DNA of 64,000 nt from an uncultured Clostridium sp. (lineage in GTDB: Bacteria > Bacillota > Clostridia > Oscillospirales > Acutalibacteraceae), in assembly GCA_958422185.1 (NCBI GenBank), contig CATZNW010000002.1, positions 1-64,000 on the forward strand, read 5' to 3'. The notes under the pieces are model-generated. The model had not been told where the DNA came from. It worked only from the letters and a program-made list of their open reading frames with translations, and searched no databases. Below, one piece after another: positions 24,541 through 33,126 of this stretch; position 1 is the stretch's first letter; the number at the start of each line of letters is the position of its first letter. The translations under genes were made by a program, and so were the position numbers.

Positions 24541-25458
24541 TCATATTTCTTCTTTCGGGCCCTCTTTGCTCTCTGCGGCTGCATTCTTTGATTTCGGCAT
24601 GACGGCGCGGCGTATCAAAAAAGCTGTCCCGGCAGCGGCAAAAACACCCGAAAGCGCAAACATCGCCTTGGCCTGAGGACTGTAATCCGTATCCTTTTCA
24701 GCCTGTACAGATACAACAGAACCGTCCTGAATGACGTCTTCCCCCTGTGTTTCCCGGGCGTTCGGATCCGATGCGGAAATCTGATCCTCCGCCTCAGGCG
24801 CGCTGAATTTCGTTTTATCCTCAGTACCGCTGCCAGAATCTGAAAAACCGCCGGAGTATACGAATTTCGTAGTCCCCCCCGCGGTTTCTCTTTCTTTTGT
24901 GCTTTGCTCCGCCGGTTTTGCGCCGGAAACGGTAATCCTCTCTGTCACGTTCTCGCCTTCATCCGGCCGGAGCTCCGCGATCGCATAACTTTTCCCGTTT
25001 ATCTCAAGCCTGATAACTGCTGTGTTATTCTGATTTTTGTCCTCTTTTTCACTGAACTCAAGCATAAAATATATATCCTGGCCCGCCGCTGTCGGCGTTG
25101 AGAAATATTTTGTAATCCTGCACGGAAAGTCATCCGCACTGTCCGCCGTAAAATACAGACCATAGCTCCTGTTATCATTGGAAACTTCGATCGTTACCAT
25201 TGCGTTGTCCTTTTCCGTCATTCCGTCATAGGAATAGCTTATACGGCAGTACAGACAGTTTTGGGCATAAAAAAAGCGCAGATAACCACCCAGCGCTTCA
25301 CTCTGCACCGGCACTGTTTCCACATCCTGCTCCTCAAACCATTGCTCGTAATTCTCCGCACTTTCAGCTGAAACAGTCAGGGCCGGACTCAATGTAAAAG
25401 CAAGGACCGCCCCCATTATCAAACCGCAAAAAAATAAGAATCCAGCCCTAACCTTCAT
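24541..25458 (-). CDS. Predicted exported, membrane-anchored surface protein of unknown function
   Basis: I do not recognise the family of this 305-residue protein. Residues 1-32 form a signal peptide ending near VSAES. Residues 35-180 look like a beta-rich extracellular domain, then an acidic Ser/Gly/Thr-rich linker follows (about 185-260). One membrane helix (about 266-285) and a positive tail (IRRAVMPKSK) close the protein. The sequence YSPQAK just before the helix is reminiscent of a degenerate sorting motif but lacks TG. The start at 25458 follows a GGGGTG site; a strong promoter is 30 bases upstream. It stands alone. Confidence 0.75.
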   Translation of the reverse strand: MKVRAGFLFFCGLIMGAVLAFTLSPALTVSAESAENYEQWFEEQDVETVPVQSEALGGYLRFFYAQNCLYCRISYSYDGMTEKDNAMVTIEVSNDNRSYGLYFTADSADDFPCRITKYFSTPTAAGQDIYFMLEFSEKEDKNQNNTAVIRLEINGKSYAIAELRPDEGENVTERITVSGAKPAEQSTKERETAGGTTKFVYSGGFSDSGSGTEDKTKFSAPEAEDQISASDPNARETQGEDVIQDGSVVSVQAEKDTDYSPQAKAMFALSGVFAAAGTAFLIRRAVMPKSKNAAAESKEGPKEEI

Positions 25459-25487
25459 ATTGACACACCCCGCTAAAATTCGGGATA

Positions 25488-25516
25488 ATTGTACACTTTT
25501 TGACACATATTGTCAA
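25488..25516 (-). promoter_or_regulatory. Promoter of the surface protein gene at 24541
   Basis: TTGACA and TACAAT are 17 bases apart on the minus strand, 30 bases from the start codon. Confidence 0.75.
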
Positions 25517-25683
25517 TACTTTCGGCGTCCATACCTAAATTCAGGATAGGAAGCCAAGAATTTTACACCAGACCGCTGTTTTTGCATCTGAAACAGCGTG
25601 CGTATTTTTAAACTGTATTTGATTAATTGTAAAAAATAATATATAATCAAATTAAATATATTTAAAAAGAAAGGAAAGAAAAA

Positions 25684-26298
25684 ATGGAAAATGGCAAAAC
25701 CAATAAAACGATCCTATCCGTTATATCAATTATTCTATCCGGCATTTCAATAATCGCAACTATTGCAATAGGCGTATTTCAGTGTCAATTAAATAAACAC
25801 CAGAATGAGCTGGAGGAAATCTTTTATCCGCTTAATTATAACATCACCTTAAGTGACAAGAAATTTACGTATACGATCCAAAATGAATCCGTGAGCCAGT
25901 TTTATCCGAACATAGAATTTGTTACAGGCAGGCCGCATAAAGTTGCCGTAATCATAAATAAAGACAACGGTTATACCGTTACCGGCTGTTCGATCTCTCC
26001 GGACAACAAATATGAGATAAGAAATATCAAAACAGAAATGCCCAGGGACAGTTTTGAATATGAAGTGCGGTATGCATATGATTATTTTTATCTCTATCTG
26101 GAAGATGCCGGCGGAGAGCCAACGCTGGATTTGATTTTTTATAAAATAGACATGCATGAACTGACCATTTCCGAGCCGGTCAGATACACAAAAATAGATC
26201 TGCTTAGGCTGGAATCCTCCGGCACGGATTATTATGAAACGGAAATGCTGAATAATTACAAAACGTTATTGGATAAAATGAACGATTTAGAAATATAA
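25684..26298 (+). CDS. Hypothetical single-pass membrane protein
   Basis: No family is recognised. The 204-residue protein has one N-terminal hydrophobic segment (about residues 9-32), a short charged stretch and a soluble domain with many Tyr, Asn and Asp residues, probably facing outside. AAAGGAAAG precedes the ATG. The gene is AT-rich compared with the met operon. It has no partner on the same strand; 26299-26467 is empty. Confidence 0.65.
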   Translation: MENGKTNKTILSVISIILSGISIIATIAIGVFQCQLNKHQNELEEIFYPLNYNITLSDKKFTYTIQNESVSQFYPNIEFVTGRPHKVAVIINKDNGYTVTGCSISPDNKYEIRNIKTEMPRDSFEYEVRYAYDYFYLYLEDAGGEPTLDLIFYKIDMHELTISEPVRYTKIDLLRLESSGTDYYETEMLNNYKTLLDKMNDLEI

Positions 26299-26467
26299 AT
26301 ATATGCCGGCAGTCAAATGTTAAAGCCAGAATTGCAGGTATACTCCGATTCGCTGAAGATTACATAAAAAGCTGATCTGACGCCTTTGTCACCTGCCTGC
26401 GGATTTAGAAATCTTTCCGCAATTATAAAACACTGCCCCGCGGACAAAAGAACTTTCACAACCGCAT

Positions 26468-27334
26468 TCAGGCAAATATTGCCATGATCAGCGTTCCGAC
26501 CGTCATAAGGCACAGGCCGGCAAAAGATTTTTTAGACAGTTTTTTCTTAAAAACGATGTATGAAAACAGAATGGAAACGATTATACTTAGCTTATCAATA
26601 GGCACAACAACGCTTACCACACCGTTTTGTATTGCGTAGTAATAGCAGAGCCATGAAGCGCCGGTCGCTATCCCCGAAAGACAAATAAACATAAGCTCTT
26701 TTTTATCTATTGATTTTATCTGACTTTGCTTGCCTTTGGCAAAAACGATGATCCACGCCATAACCAATACAACACATGTCCTTACGGCAGTTGCAAGATT
26801 TGATTCAACATCCTCTATTCCGATTTTGGCAAGTATTGAAGTCAGAGCGGCAAACACGGCGGACAAGACTGCGTATATTATCCACTGCCTTTTTTCCCGG
26901 ATCTCGCCGGTTTTCTTTTTTTCAACCATTAAAAATATACCGGCCGCAAGCAGTGCCGTTGCGCAAAGCTTGATCAGAAGATGATTTGTTTCCCGGAAAA
27001 TAAAGATTGCGAGCAACACGGATATGACCGTGCTGGACTTGTCTATCGGAACGACCTTGTTTACATCCCCTGCCGAGAGCGCTTTAAAATAACAGATCCA
27101 GGAAGCTCCCGTGGCAACACCGGAAAGAATAAGAAACACAAAAGATTTTAATCCGATTTCCGAAATACCGCTGATTGATCCCGTAATGAAGGTCATGATA
27201 AATGAAAATATCAAAACAACGATTGTGCGTATTGCCGTTGCCACATCCGAATCTGTTTTCCTGATACCGCATTTGGCAAGTATTGCGGTAATTCCTGCAA
27301 AAAATGCAGACAGTACCGCGGCTGTTATCCACAT
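26468..27334 (-). CDS. EamA-family transporter (drug/metabolite transporter superfamily)
   Basis: The 288-residue protein has ten hydrophobic segments arranged as two EamA repeats (about residues 1-137 and 148-288). The repeats show the same motif twice: ATGASWICYFKAL and ATGASWLCYYYAI, each followed by VVPIDK. Such proteins export or import small metabolites; the substrate cannot be inferred. GGAGGCGG precedes the start. Confidence 0.9.
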   Translation of the reverse strand: MWITAAVLSAFFAGITAILAKCGIRKTDSDVATAIRTIVVLIFSFIMTFITGSISGISEIGLKSFVFLILSGVATGASWICYFKALSAGDVNKVVPIDKSSTVISVLLAIFIFRETNHLLIKLCATALLAAGIFLMVEKKKTGEIREKRQWIIYAVLSAVFAALTSILAKIGIEDVESNLATAVRTCVVLVMAWIIVFAKGKQSQIKSIDKKELMFICLSGIATGASWLCYYYAIQNGVVSVVVPIDKLSIIVSILFSYIVFKKKLSKKSFAGLCLMTVGTLIMAIFA

Positions 27335-27529
27335 ATTACCGCCTCCGGCTTATCATTGTATCACATTCTATGCCGCCTATCAACAGCAGCCCTGCCCGGC
27401 ATTCCGGCCATGCAGAAAAAACGTTTGAAGGGAAGCAGATTCCCGGACCGACTCGCCCGGCGCTCTCCCTGCAAAATACTCCGCCGGCCGCATTGAAAAA
27501 ACAAAGTATATTTACAAACCCGTGCATAA

Positions 27530-27564
27530 AAAAGCGCTGCGCGGCCTCACCGTCCGCGCAGCGC
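27530..27564 (-). terminator. Strong GC-rich terminator within an otherwise empty 400-base gap
   Basis: GCGCTGCGCGG / CCGCGCAGCGC is an 11-base perfect stem followed on the minus strand by TTTTTT. It most likely ends the transcript of the gene at 27734-28633. I see no gene or other element in 27335-27529 or 27565-27733. Confidence 0.7.
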
Positions 27565-27733
27565 CGTGTGTAGTAAAAGACGCGTTTCTCACATATATCT
27601 CATCGTCGAAGCAAATCTCCTCAGTACAATACAACATATAAAAAGAATTTCAAAGAAATTGCTCATTAGTGAAAGAACCATGAAAAAGTTTTTACTTCTT
27701 TTAGAGAATGGATTAAAGCCCTTGTAAAAGCTT

Positions 27734-28633
27734 TTATATGTCAATAATTTCAGGATTATTTATTCTCAAATAAACATACTCTGGAAAGTTGTTTTTTGCA
27801 TATTGCATAGTGCTTACTGCGTAATAAAATAAGGTTTCTTCTAATGATGCATCTTCGGCGTTGGAAAAAATATTATCACAAGCCATTCTCTCAGAATTTA
27901 TTTCATGACTCGGTAAATAAAATATAAGCCTCTTTTCTTGTTGTGGTTCCAAATATTTTTTTGTGATTTTAAACCAACAAGAACTGTTTCTTTTTTCTTC
28001 AAGATTGAATTTTCTAAAAACATGCAAAGCTGAAAAATCATTATCCAAATATTGAACATCATGTAAATGAAGAGACGCTAAAATATTATTTTTAAATTTT
28101 TGTTCGGCAGAACTTGGAATAAAAGTAAAATCTGTCTGACCTTTGGTAGGGGTATATTCCCAATGTATATTATCTAATTTGTTTGCCTCAATATCAATCT
28201 TTACATATGCTGTTTTTTTAGTTTTACTAATAAATTTTTGATTTAAAGTAAAATATTTTTTTCTCGTTTCTTCACAACTTAAATCGGCATGAGTAAAATA
28301 CCCGCAGTAAGTTTGAAAATACACGCACATCAATATACGCAAATCTGATAATAATTTATATGGATCATCAAATATGGATTTGATTTCACTTGAAAAAGAT
28401 TCATAATAAAAAGTATGCCACTGCTTAATTTTATTAAGCAAATCTTCTGTAGGTTTAATCACCGAAATATCATTGCCGGCTTGTATAAGTAGTCTGTTTA
28501 TGTCTCGAAAAAAAGCAAGTAGTAAGCCTTCAGGCTCTCCATATTTTAATAAGGGACGAGATAAAGAAAGTCTGTTATTTTTTTGGATATCAAGTTTTTC
28601 TTTCTCATCAACTAAACGGTAAATATTACTCAT
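27734..28633 (-). CDS. Hypothetical protein, distantly DUF2971-like
   Basis: The 299-residue soluble protein is not clearly recognised. The opening (IYRLVDEKEKL, then NNRLSLSRPLLKYGEPEG) and a central Cys/His/Tyr-rich segment (YFQTYCGYFTHAD) recall DUF2971 proteins, which are often found in defence or accessory regions; this resemblance is weak. The gene is distinctly AT-rich against its surroundings and lies next to the repeat region downstream of tRNA-Ser, which suggests acquisition by transfer. AAGGAG precedes the ATG. Confidence 0.6.
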   Translation of the reverse strand: MSNIYRLVDEKEKLDIQKNNRLSLSRPLLKYGEPEGLLLAFFRDINRLLIQAGNDISVIKPTEDLLNKIKQWHTFYYESFSSEIKSIFDDPYKLLSDLRILMCVYFQTYCGYFTHADLSCEETRKKYFTLNQKFISKTKKTAYVKIDIEANKLDNIHWEYTPTKGQTDFTFIPSSAEQKFKNNILASLHLHDVQYLDNDFSALHVFRKFNLEEKRNSSCWFKITKKYLEPQQEKRLIFYLPSHEINSERMACDNIFSNAEDASLEETLFYYAVSTMQYAKNNFPEYVYLRINNPEIIDI

Positions 28634-28689
28634 ATAAATTACTCCTTGTTACGATAACTTAAAATAATACTATATAATCGTGTTTTTTG

Positions 28690-28968
28690 ACAAAAGTAGG
28701 CAAACGAAAAGTTGCGCTTCGGGGTCCCCACAAAGCCTAATAGGCTTTTGGGGAAAGGAGGAGCGACGGCGTGAGCGAGGGGAGGCTTTTATAAAAAAGC
28801 CGCCACGAACGATACATAGTCCGTGACGACGCTGGCAGAGACGGCGAGATTCGCCCGCCTCGCTTACACGCTCGCCGGCATGCACCCGGGCAACGAAACA
28901 GTCCACCGGACTGTTTCTAACGCTAAAGCGTTTGCCCTTTTCGAATCTCACATTATACAAAAGTAGGC
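28690..28968. repeat. Non-coding repeat segment next to tRNA-Ser
   Basis: The segment is bounded by a 12-base direct repeat ACAAAAGTAGGC (28690-28701 and 28957-28968). It holds GC-rich hairpins: CCCCAC..AAGCCT / AGGCTTTTGGGG, AACAGTCC / GGACTGTT and AACGCT / AGCGTT. It also has a 16-base copy (28838-28853) of the 3' end of the adjacent tRNA-Ser (29000-29015). No gene can be supported in it. It looks like a relic of insertion or duplication at the tRNA. Confidence 0.55.
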
Positions 28969-28993
28969 GCACAAAAAGTGCACCTACTTTTTT
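28959..28993. terminator. Terminator of tRNA-Ser (bidirectional)
   Basis: AAGTAGGCGCAC / GTGCACCTACTT is a 12-position stem; T tracts follow in both directions, and on the minus strand it comes directly after the tRNA. Confidence 0.7.
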
Positions 28994-28994
28994 A

Positions 28995-29083
28995 TGGCGG
29001 AGACGGCGAGATTCGAACTCGCGGGGGATCGCTCCCTAACTGATTTCGAGTCAGCCCCGTTATGACCACTTCGATACGTCTCC
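28995..29083 (-). tRNA. tRNA-Ser (anticodon CGA)
   Basis: An 89-base class II tRNA is readable on the minus strand. Acceptor arms GGAGACG / CGTCTCC, anticodon loop CTCGAAA with anticodon CGA, a long variable arm, T arm GTTCGAATC, discriminator G and encoded CCA. Confidence 0.96.
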
Positions 29084-29145
29084 GTATATATAAACCCAAT
29101 CACGGCAACCGCCTGCGACGAACTTCGCGTGAGGGTTACCATTGA

Positions 29146-29174
29146 ATTGTATCTCAAACGGCAGCATTTGTCAA
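29146..29174 (-). promoter_or_regulatory. Promoter of tRNA-Ser
   Basis: TTGACA and TACAAT, 17 bases apart on the minus strand, 63 bases upstream of the tRNA. Confidence 0.7.
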
Positions 29175-29239
29175 TGAAATATTGAAATGAAGTTTGCGAT
29201 ATGATAAAATTATTTATAACTTTTTTAAGGAGCGGCAAG

Positions 29240-29851
29240 ATGACGGCAATTATAGATTACGGCGCAGGCAACCTGATGAGTGTTAAAAAAGCGCTGGATT
29301 ACATAGGCGCGAAAAGCGTTATAACTTCAGACCCGGCGGAAATAGAAGCGGCGGAAAGTGTGATTCTTCCCGGTGTGGGCGCGTTCGGCGACGCAATGGA
29401 TTCCATGCGGGAAAGAGGACTGGACAGCGCGGTAAAAGCGGCTGCCCTAAGCGGCAAGCCGTTTCTTGGAATTTGCCTTGGCCTGCAGCTTCTATTTGCC
29501 GAGAGTGAGGAAACACCCGGCGCAAAAGGACTTGCGCTGATAAACGGCAAAATATCCGAAATCCCGAAAGCAAACGGACTGAAAGTGCCCCACATAGGCT
29601 GGAACAGCATTGAGATACGCAAAAGCAGCCGCCTTTTTGCCGGAATTCCAAGCGGCTCGTACTTTTATTTTGTGCATTCCTTTTATTTAAACGGCGCGGA
29701 TGAAAGCGACGTTGCGGCAACTGCCGAATACGGCATAAAAATTGAGTGCGCCGTTGAGCGCGGCAACCTGTTTGCAACACAGTTTCACCCGGAAAAAAGC
29801 GGCGCGGCGGGGTTGCAGGTGCTTAAAAATTTCATTGCGGCGGAGGTATAA
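29240..29851 (+). CDS. hisH: Imidazole glycerol phosphate synthase, glutaminase subunit
   Basis: The 203-residue class I glutamine amidotransferase supplies ammonia to HisF in histidine synthesis. The nucleophile Cys79 is in GICLGLQLL, and the His-Glu pair is in ATQFHPEKSG near residue 178. The start at 29240 follows AAGGAGCGG; an upstream in-frame start at 29201 is poorer. hisF follows after three bases. No other his gene is in the window. Confidence 0.95.
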   Translation: MTAIIDYGAGNLMSVKKALDYIGAKSVITSDPAEIEAAESVILPGVGAFGDAMDSMRERGLDSAVKAAALSGKPFLGICLGLQLLFAESEETPGAKGLALINGKISEIPKANGLKVPHIGWNSIEIRKSSRLFAGIPSGSYFYFVHSFYLNGADESDVAATAEYGIKIECAVERGNLFATQFHPEKSGAAGLQVLKNFIAAEV

Positions 29852-29854
29852 AAT

Positions 29855-30613
29855 ATGTATGCAAAGAGGATAATACCCTGCCTTGATGTTAAAAACGGCA
29901 GAGTGGTTAAAGGCGTTTCTTTTGTTGACCTGCGCGACGCGGGCGACCCGGTTGAATGCGCCGCGGCGTACGACCGTCAGGGCGCAGATGAACTTGTACT
30001 GCTGGATATTACTGCCACGCACGAGGGGCGCGGCACAATGATCGATATTGTTGAGCGGGTGGCCAAAACCGTGTTTATTCCGTTCACGGTAGGCGGCGGA
30101 ATAAGAACGGCGGAAGATTTCAAAGAACTTCTGCGGGCGGGGGCGGACAAAATATCCGTTAATTCCGCGGCGGTGAGAAACCCGGAGCTTATAAACGAGG
30201 CAGCGGAAAAATTCGGCAGCCAGTGCGTTGTGTGCGCGATTGACGCAAAACGCAGGGAAAACGACGGCTGGGAAGTTTACCTGAACGGCGGCAGAATACC
30301 GACGGGAATAGACGCCGTTGAATGGGCAAAAGAGGCTTATTCGCGCGGCGCAGGAGAAATACTTTTAACTTCTATGGACTGCGACGGTCAGAAAAACGGC
30401 TATGATCTTGAACTGACGCACACAGTTTCAACTTCAGTGGGAATACCGGTTATAGCCAGCGGCGGAGCGGGGAAAAAAGAGCATTTTTATGACGCTTTTA
30501 CAAAAGGCGCGGCAGACGCCGTGCTTGCAGCAAGCCTCTTCCATTTTAACGAGCTGCCCATACCGGAACTGAAAAAATATCTGCGTGAAGAAGGCATTTC
30601 CGTTAGAATGTAA
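29855..30613 (+). CDS. hisF: Imidazole glycerol phosphate synthase, cyclase subunit
   Basis: The 252-residue TIM barrel makes imidazole glycerol phosphate and AICAR from PRFAR and ammonia. Catalytic Asp11 (IIPCLDVKNGRVVKG) and the second Asp in VCAIDAKR near residue 130 are present, as are the phosphate-binding loops VGGGIR and ASGGAG. Coupled to hisH, with GGAGG before its ATG. Confidence 0.96.
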   Translation: MYAKRIIPCLDVKNGRVVKGVSFVDLRDAGDPVECAAAYDRQGADELVLLDITATHEGRGTMIDIVERVAKTVFIPFTVGGGIRTAEDFKELLRAGADKISVNSAAVRNPELINEAAEKFGSQCVVCAIDAKRRENDGWEVYLNGGRIPTGIDAVEWAKEAYSRGAGEILLTSMDCDGQKNGYDLELTHTVSTSVGIPVIASGGAGKKEHFYDAFTKGAADAVLAASLFHFNELPIPELKKYLREEGISVRM

Positions 30614-30638
30614 CGCAGAAACCGAGGCTAAGGCAATT

Positions 30639-31157
30639 ATGAGGATAGAGAGCAAAAGGCTTATACTTCGCGAATTGACGGCGGACGACTTACCCGGGCT
30701 GCGCAAAATATTGCAGGACAAGGAAGTTATGTACGCCTATGAACACGCCTTTTCTGATGAAGAAGTAACCGGATGGTTTGAAAATCAGCTTCGCAGATAT
30801 AGGGAAGACGGATTCGGATTATGGGCGGCGGTGCTGAAAGAAAGCGGAAAAATGATAGGTCAGTGCGGTATAACCTATCAGGATTTCGGCAAAAAACAAG
30901 TTCCGGAAATAGGATATTTGTTTCAAAAAGAATTTTGGCATCACGGCTTTGCATCCGAGGCTGCGCAGGCGTGCAAACGATATGCGTTTGACGTGCTTGG
31001 TTTTACCGAAGTGTATTCCATAATAAGGGAAAACAACTTCGCGTCCCAAAAAGTTGCCAAGAGGAACGGAATGAGAATATGCGGCAAGTTAATAAAACAC
31101 TATTACGGTATGGATATGCCGCACCTTGTTTACCGCGTTTGTACGGACAAAATGTAA
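30639..31157 (+). CDS. GNAT-family N-acetyltransferase (RimJ/RimL type)
   Basis: The 172-residue protein has the RimJ/RimL form of the GNAT fold. It shows SKRLILRELTADD at the start, a mid-protein GQCGITYQDF strand, and EIGYLFQKEFWHHGFASEA as the acetyl-CoA-binding loop region. The substrate may be a protein N terminus, antibiotic or metabolite. The start at 30639 is read from family length; its ribosome site (AAGG) is weak, which suits coupling to hisF 25 bases upstream. Confidence 0.85.
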   Translation: MRIESKRLILRELTADDLPGLRKILQDKEVMYAYEHAFSDEEVTGWFENQLRRYREDGFGLWAAVLKESGKMIGQCGITYQDFGKKQVPEIGYLFQKEFWHHGFASEAAQACKRYAFDVLGFTEVYSIIRENNFASQKVAKRNGMRICGKLIKHYYGMDMPHLVYRVCTDKM

Positions 31158-31182
31158 AACAAACAAAAATTAAATTTTTTTA

Positions 31183-31211
31183 TTGATTTTCAGAGCAAAA
31201 TATAGTAGAAT
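31183..31211 (+). promoter_or_regulatory. Promoter of tRNA-Ala
   Basis: TTGATT and TAGAAT are 17 bases apart, 18 bases before the tRNA. Confidence 0.6.
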
Positions 31212-31229
31212 GGTTACACGATTTGCTTT

Positions 31230-31305
31230 GGGGCATTAGCGCAGTTGGGAGCGCGCCACACTGGCAGTGTGGAGGTCAGGGGTTCGAATCCCCTATGCTC
31301 CACCA
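31230..31305 (+). tRNA. tRNA-Ala (anticodon GGC)
   Basis: Cloverleaf with acceptor arms GGGGCAT / ATGCTCC, anticodon loop CTGGCAG with anticodon GGC, T arm GGTTCGAATCC, discriminator A and encoded CCA. Confidence 0.97.
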
Positions 31306-31343
31306 AAAAAGAGCAGCACCCATTTGGGTGTCTGCTCTTTTTT
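31306..31343 (+). terminator. Terminator of tRNA-Ala
   Basis: AAAGAGCAGCACCC / GGGTGTCTGCTCTTT hairpin with a T tract. Confidence 0.85.
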
Positions 31344-31475
31344 ATCTACAAATATAAGGGGATTCGAACCCGAGAAGGTCTGAGCGTAACACAATATTGA
31401 CCTGAAACGCGATTTCTGATATTGTAAAAGACATAAATACTAATGTTTTAAAATAAGGAAGTGACGGAAAAAGGA

Positions 31476-32288
31476 ATGAAAACGCTTTATGTTTCTGATC
31501 TGGACGGCACTTTGCTGAATTCACAATGCGCGATCTCCCGCTTTACGGCGGACACGATAAACAGCCTTGTTAACAGCGGATTTTTATTTTCATTCGCAAC
31601 CGCCAGATCGCGCAGTACAGCTTTAAAAGTAACAAAGGGCATTAACTGCCGCCTGCCCATGATAATTTACAACGGCGCGTTTATTGCAGAGCGAAAAAGC
31701 GGCAAAGCACTGCTTTCAAACTATTTTTGCGGCGGGGAAAAAGAGATATTGCGCGCTTTGCTGAGCGACGGTATCAGCCCGATAGTATATTCTGTGCAGG
31801 ACTGCGAGGAAAGATTTTCATATGTTTTTGACAATCTGACGCCGGCGGCGGCGGAATTTGTTAAAAGCCGCCACGGCGACAGCAGAGATAACCCCGTTTT
31901 AAGCGAAAACGAACTTCAAAATGGCAGGATATTTTACTTCACCTGCATAGACAGTGAAGAAAAACTGCGGCCGCTTTATGAAAAATTCAGCAAAAAATAC
32001 AGGTGCGTTTATTCCAGGGATATTTACACCGGCGCGCAGTGGCTGGAGATAATGCCAAAAGGTGCAACAAAGGCGAGCTCCGCTCTTAAATTAAAGAAAA
32101 TGCTTGGCTGCGGCAGACTTGTTGCTTTTGGGGACAGTGAAAACGATCTTGACCTTTTTGCCGTGGCGGACGAATGCTACGCCGTTGAAAACGCCGTGCC
32201 CGAATTAAAAGAACGAGCAACGGCTGTTATAGGCTCAAACAACGAGGACGCCGTTGCAAAATTCCTTTTAAAAAGATTTAACGCATAA
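31476..32288 (+). CDS. HAD-superfamily phosphatase, Cof type (IIB)
   Basis: The 270-residue protein opens with the nucleophile motif VSDLDGTLL (Asp8, Asp10) and ends with the metal motif FGDSENDLDLF. A large C2-type cap lies between them, as in Cof/YbjI sugar-phosphate and nucleotide phosphatases. The exact substrate cannot be predicted. The ATG at 31476 fits the family start; a GTG at 31461 is possible. It is alone, converging on the DUF4430 gene. Confidence 0.88.
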   Translation: MKTLYVSDLDGTLLNSQCAISRFTADTINSLVNSGFLFSFATARSRSTALKVTKGINCRLPMIIYNGAFIAERKSGKALLSNYFCGGEKEILRALLSDGISPIVYSVQDCEERFSYVFDNLTPAAAEFVKSRHGDSRDNPVLSENELQNGRIFYFTCIDSEEKLRPLYEKFSKKYRCVYSRDIYTGAQWLEIMPKGATKASSALKLKKMLGCGRLVAFGDSENDLDLFAVADECYAVENAVPELKERATAVIGSNNEDAVAKFLLKRFNA

Positions 32289-32325
32289 CTTTCTGGATTT
32301 ATCAGAGCATATTTTACAAACAAAA

Positions 32326-32356
32326 ACAGACGGTTCGTTTTGAACCGTCTGTTTTA
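32326..32356. terminator. Shared bidirectional terminator
   Basis: ACAGACGGTTC / GAACCGTCTGT hairpin with T on the plus side and A on the minus side ends both convergent genes; it overlaps the last base pairs of the DUF4430 gene. Confidence 0.75.
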
Positions 32357-33091
32357 TTTATCGTTTGAACTTGTAACATAATACCACTCAACAGAATCGC
32401 CGTTTTTTAAAGTATATTTTGCCGCGGCTTTCATGGGATTTATACCGTTTACGCGGTACATCCAGCCGCTTGCGCCGCCGCAGTCCTTTTCATTAAGCCC
32501 GCCGATACCCGTTATATAACTTTTGCTTTGGTATTTAAGCGAAACGCCGTTTTGGCTGCACGCCGCTTCAAGCGCGTCAAAAACGGTTTGCCCCTCTTTA
32601 AGGGTAATATTCTTTTGCGTGATAATATATCCGCCGGAAGGCAGAGTAATATCAAGCGGATATTCCTTGCCCTGAGAAACAATTTCCCCGCAGTAGCGAA
32701 CAGCGTTTTTACAGTTTACGGCAACGGATACCGTTATTGTTTTATTTTGCTGCGCGCTTGTATTACGCTCGGCAGACGCCGCAGTTTGCGCCGAAGTTTC
32801 CCGCGCGGTATCTGTTTTTGTATTTTTTTCACCCGGCTCGGCGGTGCTTTTCTCTTCAGCAGAGCCGTTTGCCTGAGGTTCGTCAGTTTCGGCGGGTTGG
32901 GATGCGGAAAAAGCAGCGCCGCCGCTTTGGGCCGTCTGCTCCGAGGAAGTTTCAGACACATCTGACACAGCGGTTAATTCTTCATTATTTTTATCACTTG
33001 CGGAGGAACCTTTCACTGCGCAAATAACAAACACTGCAACAAGAACGCACAGCACGGCAGCCGAAATAATAATAAGTTGTTTCTTTTTCAT
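32354..33091 (-). CDS. Membrane-anchored DUF4430 (transcobalamin-like beta domain) protein
   Basis: The 245-residue protein has an N-terminal membrane segment (about 6-27), a Ser/Thr/Glu/Ala-rich extracellular linker (30-118) and a C-terminal DUF4430 domain (about 118-242). The domain shows the family pattern: LPSGGYIITQKNITLKEGQTVFDAL-like strands, YITGIGGL, SGWMYRVNG and LKNGDSVEWYYV. DUF4430 is structurally the beta domain of transcobalamin and intrinsic factor. A lipobox is not evident. It diverges from the alpha/alpha-toroid gene with the cobalamin riboswitch, so I infer that the two proteins form the two halves of a corrinoid-binding unit. Its ribosome site is poor (see promoter entry). 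Confidence 0.85.
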   Translation of the reverse strand: MKKKQLIIISAAVLCVLVAVFVICAVKGSSASDKNNEELTAVSDVSETSSEQTAQSGGAAFSASQPAETDEPQANGSAEEKSTAEPGEKNTKTDTARETSAQTAASAERNTSAQQNKTITVSVAVNCKNAVRYCGEIVSQGKEYPLDITLPSGGYIITQKNITLKEGQTVFDALEAACSQNGVSLKYQSKSYITGIGGLNEKDCGGASGWMYRVNGINPMKAAAKYTLKNGDSVEWYYVTSSNDK

Positions 33092-33097
33092 GCCTAC

Positions 33098-33126
33098 ATT
33101 TTAGCAGAATTAACCGTAATTGACAA
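33098..33126 (-). promoter_or_regulatory. Putative minus-strand promoter of the DUF4430 gene
   Basis: TTGTCA and TAAAAT are 17 bases apart. Its -10 box ends seven bases before the start codon, which would give a leaderless or nearly leaderless mRNA. Its -35 box overlaps the -35 box of the plus-strand promoter. Confidence 0.4.

Noticed and set aside
27336..27527. Small open frame after the EamA gene
   Set aside because: No ribosome site and no similarity; the gap holds a terminator only.
28670..28972. Minus-strand open frame of 100 codons
   Set aside because: It consists of the hairpins and direct repeats beside tRNA-Ser and starts without a ribosome site.
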